DNA of 45,526 nt. It comes from Folioceros fuciformis (lineage: Eukaryota > Anthocerotophyta > Anthocerotopsida > Anthocerotales). Location of the stretch: positions 186,414 to 231,939 of the forward strand of contig JBNGIO010006183.1 in assembly GCA_049999805.1 (NCBI GenBank), written 5' to 3'. The notes beneath the pieces were generated by a model. The model did no database searches, was not told where the DNA came from, and saw only the letters and a list, made by a program, of their open reading frames with translations. Below, one piece after another: positions 37,401-45,526 of this stretch. Positions within the stretch are counted from its first letter, which is position 1. Every line of letters starts with the position of its first letter. Position numbers and translations under genes: made by a program.

Positions 37401-38725
37401 ATGGCTGTCGCTGCAGCTGGCTGCGCATGGCGGCGCCCGTCGCTGCAGCGACAGCTGCAGCAGCAGTGGATGAAGGAGAAGCCGACTGCGCAACGAGTTG
37501 CTGCGCGGAAGACTCGCGCTTGTGCCGGTGGCGGTGTGGTGCATCAAGAGGAGGATGAGGTGTGTCGGGGGTTTAGCAGGGGCAGACTGCTCAGCGAAGT
37601 GAGTACGTGGGGGATTGGGGGACCTGCGAGCTACTTCGCGGAGGTGACGGATTCGATACGCCTCGCTGCTTGTTTGAGGTGAGGATAATTTAGGTGCCTC
37701 AAGACGTGGTTAGGTTTTCTGAGATTTGGAGTCGGTGCCCTGAGTTGAATGAATGAGAGCGGTTTCGGTTGGCGTCCAGATACTGCCAAAGGCACGACCT
37801 TCGGTGTCTTGTGTTAGGAAAGGGCTCCAATTGTCTGTTTGATGACCGTGGATTTGATGGATTAGTGCTGCTCAACCGGATCGACTTCGTCCAGTGCTGC
37901 GGGGCAGGGGTGTATCGCGCAGGTAGCGGCCACGCCTTCAATCTTCTAGGGATCCGCTGCTCCAAGGAAGGGTTTTCCGGGTTGGAGTTTGCGTGTGGGA
38001 TCCCTGGTACTGTGGGAGGAGCCGTGTATATGAACGCTGGGGCGGACGGGCAGGTGGGTGGTTCTCGACTGCTGCTGTGGTGAATGACAGGGTGGCGTTG
38101 CGGGGTGAACGCTCTGTACTCAATCGTGTGGTTTGCCTTGCAGCAAACGTCGGATGTCCTCACCGCTGTAGAAGTGGTGACTGGAGACGGGGAGGTTCGT
38201 GTACTGTCCAGAGAAAAGGGCCAGCTTCAGTATGCTTATCGTTCGTCACCTTTCCAGCGAATGCAGGGCTTTTTTGCCATCACCGCTGCGACTTTCCAGT
38301 TGTCAGCAAGCCTCAGTGCAAGAGAGAGACAAAGATCGTACTTAGACAGGTACGTCCCCGGGCTGCCGGTGCTGTCCTGAAGCTGTCGAGTCTCATTCCT
38401 CTCGTCGCTAACTTACTCCCTGGCCGCTTCTTCCAGGAGGAAGAGAACCCAGCCCGTGACCGAGCGTTCTGCTGGCTGTGTTTTCCGGAATCCTGGCGTC
38501 GGGGGACTCTCTGCCGGGGCCCTCATCGACCAGGCTGGTCTGAAGGGTGTGCGAGTTGGCGACGCTGCGGTCTCAGAGTTGCATGCCAACTTTTTGGTGA
38601 ACTTAGGGAACTCCAAAGCTGCGGATATGCTGTCCCTGATCTCTCTCGTCAAAGAGCGGGTTCGCGACACTTCTGGAGTAGATCTGCATGAGGAGATTAT
38701 CCATGTACCTTACACTCTCGTGTAG
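37401..38725 (+). CDS. murB: UDP-N-acetylenolpyruvoylglucosamine reductase (MurB), plastid-targeted
   Basis: Four exons, 37401-37678, 37780-38053, 38144-38349 and 38437-38725, give 348 residues. MurB reduces UDP-GlcNAc-enolpyruvate to UDP-MurNAc with NADPH and FAD, the second committed step of peptidoglycan synthesis. The FAD domain has STWGIGGPASYF, LGKGSN (about 105-110) and GIPGTVGGAVYMNAGADG (from about 166). The C-terminal domain has YAYRSSPF, SAGCVFRNP (Cys267 at the proton-donor position, where E. coli has Ser229) and a terminal DLHEEI with the catalytic Glu region. The first 60 or so residues are Ala/Arg-rich with few acidic residues, as in a transit peptide. Peptidoglycan genes are kept in mosses and some other seed-free plants, where they act in plastid division. 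Most flowering plants lack MurB. Confidence 0.93.
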
Positions 38726-40174
38726 TTGACACGAAGCATCGTAATTGCTGAGACTTGCTGTGTGTGCCAATCGTCGTAAGCAAGTGGGTGTGGGTTCCGG
38801 AGGAGGATGTCCTATGTAGATCTGTGAAACGTGTTTGAAGGTCCTAGGGGAGGTGGAATATCCAAAGTTTCCTCTTGCCAAGTTAAAGGCACCGGAGAGT
38901 AAAAGGCACCGGCGGCCTATGCGGAGCACGCCTGACCTGCTGTGGTACGCCTCCTGGCTCGGATGATGACGACACCTGATGCCGCGCCGCAGCATCCAAA
39001 ACGTCGGAGCATGTAGTGAGTATGGTAGAAGGGCTCATAGGGACGAATTTGTTGCTCAAACGAGCAGAGAATCTGTAGAAGTACATCCCAATGTCTGGGG
39101 CGGGCTGTAGGCACTTCTATCTTAAAGCGCCAATCACCCAACCAGTAGTGTGTGTAATGACCAAAGATTCCAAAGGCGAGCTAATCCCGAGGGAAATGAG
39201 CAGAGTTGCAAGTGTCAGCAATAAATCGCCTCCGCTGAGGCCCGACAACCGTCAAAGCAGAGCAAGGTGGTTGTGCGGCGCAGCTTAGATACGCGTAACT
39301 GAATCTCGAGGCGCGGAGTCCAGGACTTGGCGGCCACCAGTGAGCGAAGCAGAGCCGAGCTGCTCTCATTGCTCTGCCACTGCCACTGCCTTACCTTGCC
39401 TTCCCAGCTCGTCCTTTACACCGATGTCTGAGAGCCTGACCGCCTGGCGGGCCGGCTGCTGCGAACAGATCTCTCATCACTCGGCCTTGGCGGCCCCCGC
39501 CACTCACTCTCCGCCCGGCGCCGGCCTGGGCTGGCCTGGGCTCGGCGCACTCGGCCAGTGATCAGATCATGCGCTCCCGAGATGAAGCCCGTTGGGAATG
39601 AGCCGCTATCCTCCAACTGTTGACTGGCTCTGCCCTTCCCTCTTTCATGAAGATGAAAGAGAATTCCGCGTCACCTATCCGCTCTATCCAGCCGGCTGAA
39701 CCCGCCGGCGCTCATCGCACTTCACGGGTAAGCTTGACGTTGTGAAAACTGGTGCGTCGACGGCAGCCGGCTGCGAGCCACGGCCAGCCGGTACAGTGCA
39801 CCTGGACCGCATCCTGCTGCTCTGCCATGAAGCCTCGAGCCCCCGAGGGCAGCTGCGATGCGATCCGGGGCCAGGCCAGGCCAAGCCATGCCAGGCTAGG
39901 CTAGGCGGCAATTGATTGTGCACAAATCGATCGATCCACAGAGCATTTGCGATGCTTATCGATTAGCCGGCTGATATTGTGTGCAGGAAGCGTGTTCGAT
40001 GTGAGACATAGATTGACAGCGTTGTTGAACGCAATTTGATGAATCATACAAAAGTGAGGCTATAAGGAAGTGAGCTAGCTAGGCTACTCGCAGGGCTGCT
40101 GACTCATGATTTCATTTCAGCTGCACAAAATGTGAATCAAGCACTTCACTCCACAGACTCCGCCTACAGAACGC
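38726..40174. other. Intergenic, no gene recognised
   Basis: It presumably begins with the MurB 3' UTR. The remainder up to the assembly gap holds only short frames and GC-rich low-complexity stretches (near 39515-39550 and 39870-39905). Confidence 0.4.
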
Positions 40175-40274
40175 NNNNNNNNNNNNNNNNNNNNNNNNNN
40201 NNNNNNNNNNNNNNNNNNNNNNNNNNNNNNNNNNNNNNNNNNNNNNNNNNNNNNNNNNNNNNNNNNNNNNNNNN
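40175..40274. other. Assembly gap of 100 N
   Basis: Exactly 100 unknown bases, the conventional length for a gap of unsized length. A G-rich run (cgggggggcggggggtgtgtgtg) follows directly, which may have caused the break. Confidence 0.98.
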
Positions 40275-40462
40275 CGGGGGGGCGGGGGGTGTGTGTGTTG
40301 CTACGGCGTCGAAGAAGCAAGAAAGCGTGTAGGCAGACTGATTTGCGAGGCAGCTAATCGCAAGTCCTGAATTCTACTTCTCCCGCCCCTGCCGACGACG
40401 TCCTAGCATTGAGCCTCCTGCAGTGGCATACAAAAAAGAAGAAGGATGGAGTAGCAAGGAAA

Positions 40463-40948
40463 TCAAGCTCCGAACCACACCAAGTGGGTGGAGGTGTCGA
40501 GATCGTAGTGATGGCTGCTGGATGACGAGTCTAGCCCCAGATGCAGCGCGGTGTCGTAGTCGTGGTCGGAGCCGTCCCGGCAGCCGCTCTTGCTCGAGTC
40601 GCTGTCCTTGGACCTGCGGTTGGCCGAGGAGCAGGAGCCCCGCGATCGGCCCAGTCGCAGCTCCAGGTCCAGGTCCAGTTCCCGGTCGGCCCCTTCCTCC
40701 GCCTCCTCCGCCTGCGCGTAGTGCTGGGTTCTGAGGCTGGAGCCGGAATCGGGTGTGGCGTCCACCAGGTCGCGCAGCGCCGTGAGCAGGAAGTCGTCGC
40801 CCCTGCGGCGGGCGTCCGCGAAGAATTTGGTGGCCTGCGCGTCTGACCAATTTCGTTGGTATATCGCGTTCAGGATGCCGCTCATCATCTGGCCCGACAC
40901 CCGCTCTTCCAGGCCCGCCAGCCAGCTGACCCACTCAGGGCTGCCCAT
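40463..40948 (-). CDS. Small orphan protein with LxLxL (EAR-like) motif
   Basis: A single-exon frame of 161 residues. The first ATG is at 40948 in a good context (gccATGggc); an in-frame GTG lies 27 nt upstream. The N-terminal half looks like a folded helical domain (WVSWLAGLEERVSGQMM, NAIYQRNWSDAQATKFFADA, TALRDLVDATPDSG). Then come an acidic linker, the motif LDLDLELRL, a Ser/Asp-rich tail and HLGLDSS. LxLxL motifs such as DLELRL recruit TOPLESS-type co-repressors in several plant regulators. No DNA-binding domain is visible and no family is recognised, so a repressor or adaptor role is only inference. The 5' leader (40949-41100) contains GGTGACG-type short tandem repeats. Confidence 0.65.
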   Translation of the reverse strand: MGSPEWVSWLAGLEERVSGQMMSGILNAIYQRNWSDAQATKFFADARRRGDDFLLTALRDLVDATPDSGSSLRTQHYAQAEEAEEGADRELDLDLELRLGRSRGSCSSANRRSKDSDSSKSGCRDGSDHDYDTALHLGLDSSSSSHHYDLDTSTHLVWFGA

Positions 40949-43629
40949 GGCTGCCGCTAAGCCTTGCGATTGCACGGCCTGCTAGCGCTGCTGGTTGCGA
41001 GTTTGGAGTGGAATTGAAATGGGCTGGGTGGAATGGGAATGGCGATGGGAACGGAGACGGGGACGGAAACGGGTGACGGGTGACGGATGACGGATCCAGA
41101 GGAAATGGACTCCCGGAGAGGACTGAGCCCCGGACTGAGACTGACTGAGCAACAAAATGCAGACTCTGAGGGGCCGGAGAGCTGGAAAGCGGCGGGCCGG
41201 AGGCGGGTGAGAGAGGCACAAGACAAGACAGACAGACGGGACGCGCCACACCCCAGAGAGAAGAGCGGAGAAGGCTGACTGGAGAAGCAGTAGCCTGCAG
41301 CCCAGAGCTTTGTGCACACAATGACGCTTGAGGGAATCTCGAGAGAATCCTCCTTTATGTTAAAAAGCGGGCATGCTGTGGGCTTGCGAGATCACGTGCC
41401 GTTTCAGCCACCACCCTAAACCCATCAATCTAACATCGGCATCACCTCTGCCTCCTGCCTCGCCGCGCCGCTTACACGCGGGTGTTAGATTCTAGTACCA
41501 TTCTAAGTGGGCGGTTAAGATTCTACTGGATCTTGACGCAGTTTTCACTTATGGGCCATCGTCAATTTGGTGACCAGTTGATTACATTCCTCCACGCTCG
41601 TCCACGGAGCCCTTTGATTCCACCGGGAACCAGACCGGTGCTGCCGGAATATCATATGCCTTCTTCCCTCACAACGCCCGCGCTTGTACTATCCAATATG
41701 CATCCAACGCCACTTGCAGATGGCCCTGCGACCTGCTATGGAGGTACTACCTACATGAACACGGTCTCCCAACTGTGCTTGTGCTTGTGCCTGCGCCTGA
41801 GCCTGTACACTACCAAATCAAATCAAAATTGAATGAGGTTGGATTTGGCTGCGGGAATAAGGCTGTTGCGGAATATCTGATGGGTGGACTTTTGTGCAGC
41901 AGCCTGGAGGGAAGACTCCACTGGGTACGCTGTACTGGTGAGGTGGGCGAAGGAATTTGTTGTTTGGGGAAATGAGCAAAGTCTGATGTGGGCTGTGGCC
42001 GCTATGTAAAGCGTAAAAGGGCCCAGGCCCGACCGAGACCCAGACGCAGGCCCATGCCCATGCCCACGCCGCAGGGCAAAGCTGGAGCTTCTTTCCTTAA
42101 ATGCCCCCAACCTGCTCCATCTCTCAACATGCTCTCATCTTAACGACCTGACCCCAAGTTGGATAGATAGGGCATTTGTATAGGGCAGCTAAAAAGCTTG
42201 GGTATTTTTGAAAAAGAAAAGTCGTTTTTTTTTAAACTCAAAAGGAGGGCCATCTTCAGATTCCACAGAGCATTACTCTTGTGGCGACGTTGACGAGGAT
42301 GATAGTGGTTAACGGTCTGCAGCTGCAGTCGGGCCGGGTGGCGGGATCAACAACTCACTCATCCTCATGAAACAGACACAGCCGTTTAAATGCTGCAAAC
42401 ACACACCCAGGATTATGGATCATGGTTGTTGCAGGAGAGAATCAATGCAACTTTGTCTTCTGCCTTGTGGAAGTGAAATCGACAGCAAGCCCCCTTCCCC
42501 AACGTCCCAGCCCAGCGTATTTCGAAGCCTGCCTTTCCCGTCACCTGGTTTAGGGCTCCGATTCCGATTACCCTTGCTGCCTACAGTCGTGCGCGCAAGT
42601 GCGCTGCAGATGTGGCAGCGAACCGGACAGATGACTTCAGCGCTGTTTTGTCCTCCCGAACTTGTCTCCCACCTCTAAACCATCATATAAGCCAAAGAGG
42701 CGGGAAGAAGATGTCCGAATGCAACACACAAATCCAGGAGCCCAGATCAGAAGCTTCAAGCTACCATCCGTTGTGGGTCCATTTGGCGAGAACCCCTCCG
42801 GATCCGGGTCCGGGTGCGGGTGCTGCTGATGGTGAGGCGAACAGAGTCAAACAAAACCTTTTCAAGGAATTTTTCACACCAGAAAAGTAGACCATCTGTA
42901 CATTGAGACACGGAACGAGTCTGGGCATATCGCATGCGAATGTCAAGCATCAAACACCAAGAGTCCTTACGATGCAAGCCATCGACGAGCCCATCTAATT
43001 CTTACAGCTGAGCAGATATCAGTCAAGGGTCACGTCTTGTCGCCCCGAAGCAAGTCTCCACAACTTAGCACGGGTAGGAACGAAACCCCTCGACATAAAA
43101 AGGAATAACACGACAGAATGAATTGATGATGTCTTCGGTAGTAATCACCTTGACGTCTCTCGGGACTATCTACTCTCAAGGATCATTTACCACATGAAGG
43201 ACTGCCATAAATTAAGGCACAGCTGTGCAAGACTCAAACGGAAGGGATAGGACCGTAAGGTTCAGACAAGAAATACGATCTGACCTCAACCCACCTCTTG
43301 TCGTTGGGAATGAAGGATTGTCCAAGCTACCCACTTGCACAACCTGCTTGAGGCACACGTCGTTCTATCATCAATGCAGGCTACTACAGAGTAGCATGCA
43401 AAAACTGGGATATACTTTTTTTCTCATCTTACATCCTCCTTCAGTCGAAGTCCAGCAACTTGATGCTGACGATAAACCGACTCAGATGCTCAGATGAAGA
43501 GAACCTGACAAGAGGAGAGCCAATTCCAGGTCACAGCCTCCAGCTCCGTCAACCTGCAACTTTCCACCTCACTCCTGTGAAGCGTAATCCCCATCTCACT
43601 GACACATATCCACATATCTGCTCGACTCC
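40949..43629. other. Intergenic, 2.7 kb without a recognised gene
   Basis: It holds the upstream region of the orphan gene and the 3' flank of EIN3. Several frames of 90-116 codons occur (for example 41482-41832 and 42367-42678) without recognisable domains. Short purine-rich tandem repeats lie at 41030-41095 and a low-complexity stretch at 42020-42075. Confidence 0.4.
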
Positions 43630-45526
43630 TCAAGATCCATAGAACCCTATCTGTTCCTCAAAGGAAAAGTCTAAGGGCCCTTCCATAGGCCCTCCAAAAT
43701 CAAACGTATGATCAAACATACCATCTGGTAAAGGCATATCGTCTTGAAGTGGTTCAAAGTGGCCATCCAGTATCTGGCTGCTCGAAGTGCTGCCCTGAAC
43801 AGCTCCGTTGCCCACCCCCCCCCAGTCGTAGACGTGCCCATGCCGGACAACTTCATCTCTACTTTCCATCCTCACTCCTCTAGCACTACTCATAGAAACC
43901 TGACCATTCCCGTGACCCTGGCCATCCATCAGGGGAGGAATCTCCACGTTGGTGGCAGGGTTGTTGTCGGACCTCCCATACACGCTGGCAAAACACTCCT
44001 GCAAAGGCGGCTGTTGGCTCCTGGCTCCTCCCATCTTGTGACCAGCGACAGCCATAGACACAAAGCCACTAGTGCCCTGATTAATGCCATCCACTCGAGT
44101 TTGGAACATGCCTTTCCCTGCACCTGCCTGTAAAACATTATGCGCTGAACCATTTTGCACGTACATGGGCCCAGTCGGCTCGAACTGATGCGAGCACGCA
44201 ATTTGATGAGAGTTTCTGGCGTTTCTATCAACAAAACCATGTGCTGCGTCATGATGGTAACAAGCTTCATACGGACAGGTGAAGGCCATGTTATCGATTG
44301 GTGATGACTCCTCTCCTATCCTTCTCTTCCTCCAGTTGTCTCCTTCCTGTGCTCTTGGAGGCAGCTGCTGGACATTTTGGTCTTCCCCGTCAGTGGGTCT
44401 CAGAGCAGCCTTTTGTTCAGGAAATAAGGGAGGCCGACTGCCATTCATGTTGTCACTGTAGGCATCCACACCTGCAGAGGGAGGGCGTTGGCGTGATGGC
44501 AGGCTGCCTACAATAACCTCATACTGCTCTACATCTCCTTCCGGACCCTCGTCGCTCGCTCCCCTGTCATTGATGAAGTGGTCAAAACCGTCGACGTCAT
44601 ACTCACTGGCACTATTGGCTGGCAAGAATGAAGAGGCATCTGTAGCCCCATGGATGGCACTGCTACTGACTACGCCAGCGGCGGACTTATTCATCTGGCG
44701 AGCGAGGGTCTCTTCCTGCTGCAAAACAGAGAGCCAGGTGGCACTCTCCTTGGCAGTCATCTTATCCTGCAGGCACTTGGACTGTCTCACCAGCTTCCTG
44801 ATTTTAGTGATGTCCGGAGACATGTGCTTGATGACAGCCGTGAGCACACCCACCTTCCAAGCCTTCTTCAAATCATGGGGCTTCTTGTAGGGAGGGGCTC
44901 CCTGCCCCTTGGACAGCCCGACCTCGGGCCACCAGTCCTCGTTCCCGGTGGGCCACCAGGGGGGAGGCTGGCCTTTCTCCAAGGGATACCTCCGCTGCGG
45001 AGGCTCGCAGTGCTGCATGAGTGCAGAGAGCAGCGAGCCGAGAGTGGTGTCCTGCAGCTCCTGCAGCGTGTGGGGGGTGGGGGCAGCCGCAGCCACCCCC
45101 TCCAGCTTCCCGGGAACACTGTGCTCAGCCTGGTACTTGGCTATGGCAGCAGGCCCATTCCTGTCGAACCTCACCTTCTCCTTCCACCAGGCCCTGATGT
45201 TGTCAGACGCCCCGCTCACAGGCTTCCCCTTCTCGGGAATGATGCCGTAGACGAAGCCCTGCGCCTTGCACACCTCCATCATCTTGAGCATGTACTTGAG
45301 GATGCCGTCCTGGGCCCGGGACATTTTCTTACGCCTGGCCTGCTCATGCGACTGCTTCTGCTTCGGCTTGTCGTTGGCCTCCTTGGTCTTCTGCATCTCC
45401 TTCATGCGCTTGTACGTGATGCGGTCCTTCCACATTCGCCTCTCAAGCTCCTCGATCTCGATGGTCTCGTCATCGCTGAGATCATCCTGCGTGCCGTCCC
45501 CGTCATTGTCCCCCCCAAAGTCCCCC
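43630..45526 (-). CDS. EIN3/EIL transcription factor, 5' end cut by window
   Basis: One uninterrupted frame runs off the window end, leaving 631 residues. EIN3/EIL proteins are nuclear DNA-binding factors that switch on ethylene-response genes and are destroyed through EBF1/2 F-box proteins. The N-terminal acidic start ([21 protein letters not shown]) and basic region are present. The conserved DNA-binding core follows with [98 protein letters not shown] and [13 protein letters not shown]. The C-terminal half is variable and Gln/Gly/Asn-rich. The lack of introns is typical of the family. Only the first residues are missing, judging from the acidic leader already in view. Confidence 0.95.
   Translation of the reverse strand, partial: GDFGGDNDGDGTQDDLSDDETIEIEELERRMWKDRITYKRMKEMQKTKEANDKPKQKQSHEQARRKKMSRAQDGILKYMLKMMEVCKAQGFVYGIIPEKGKPVSGASDNIRAWWKEKVRFDRNGPAAIAKYQAEHSVPGKLEGVAAAAPTPHTLQELQDTTLGSLLSALMQHCEPPQRRYPLEKGQPPPWWPTGNEDWWPEVGLSKGQGAPPYKKPHDLKKAWKVGVLTAVIKHMSPDITKIRKLVRQSKCLQDKMTAKESATWLSVLQQEETLARQMNKSAAGVVSSSAIHGATDASSFLPANSASEYDVDGFDHFINDRGASDEGPEGDVEQYEVIVGSLPSRQRPPSAGVDAYSDNMNGSRPPLFPEQKAALRPTDGEDQNVQQLPPRAQEGDNWRKRRIGEESSPIDNMAFTCPYEACYHHDAAHGFVDRNARNSHQIACSHQFEPTGPMYVQNGSAHNVLQAGAGKGMFQTRVDGINQGTSGFVSMAVAGHKMGGARSQQPPLQECFASVYGRSDNNPATNVEIPPLMDGQGHGNGQVSMSSARGVRMESRDEVVRHGHVYDWGGVGNGAVQGSTSSSQILDGHFEPLQDDMPLPDGMFDHTFDFGGPMEGPLDFSFEEQIGFYGS

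Noticed and set aside
41482-41832. 116-codon + frame
   Set aside because: Low-complexity end, no domain, and nothing around it suggests a gene.

Overview
The window is nuclear DNA of a land plant. It has spliced genes with GT-AG introns (mostly about 50-500 bp), an LHCII chlorophyll a/b-binding protein gene, a wall-associated-type receptor kinase, an EIN3/EIL ethylene transcription factor, PLS-class pentatricopeptide repeat (PPR) proteins and a nuclear tRNA. Two features point to a spore-bearing lineage (fern, lycophyte or hornwort) rather than a seed plant. One is a MurB gene for plastid peptidoglycan. The other is a PPR protein whose C-terminal deaminase looks like the 'DYW:KP' variant tied to U-to-C organelle editing. 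The species cannot be named from the sequence.

Layout, left to right: low-complexity sequence and a lone tRNA-Gln (1-2.6 kb); a WAK-like receptor kinase (+, 2.6-5.1 kb); a PPR-DYW editing factor (+, 5.3-8.4 kb); an Lhcb gene (-, 8.9-9.8 kb); an 17-exon AAE19/AASDH-type adenylating enzyme (-, 10.5-15.6 kb), head-to-head with a second PPR gene (+, 15.8-18.7 kb). A gene-poor repeat island follows (18.8-21.7 kb) with a broken ORF, a degenerate AT-rich minisatellite and a decayed Copia element. Then come cytosolic-type arginyl-tRNA synthetase (-, 22.0-25.3 kb), a TATA-box-preceded proline-rich single-pass membrane protein (+, 27.1-27.9 kb), SWC5/CFDP1 of the SWR1 complex (+, 29.8-31.1 kb), an ABCG24/28-like half transporter (-, 31.6-36.5 kb), divergent MurB (+, 37.4-38.7 kb), a 100-N assembly gap, a small orphan protein with an LxLxL motif (-, 40.5-40.9 kb) and a 5'-truncated EIN3/EIL gene (-, 43.6 kb to the window end).

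The exon models for ten genes were built by eye. I required GT-AG borders, a continuous reading phase and agreement with the remembered family pattern; all of them sum to whole codons. The genes do not form one pathway. Several serve plastids or other organelles (Lhcb, MurB, two PPRs) and the rest are housekeeping, signalling or transport genes.

No wholly new system is evident. The points most worth a second look are the KP-like DYW protein, three regularly spaced insertions in the second PPR array, MurB with Cys at the catalytic Ser position, the short divergent AAE19/PPR promoter and the orphan LxLxL protein.
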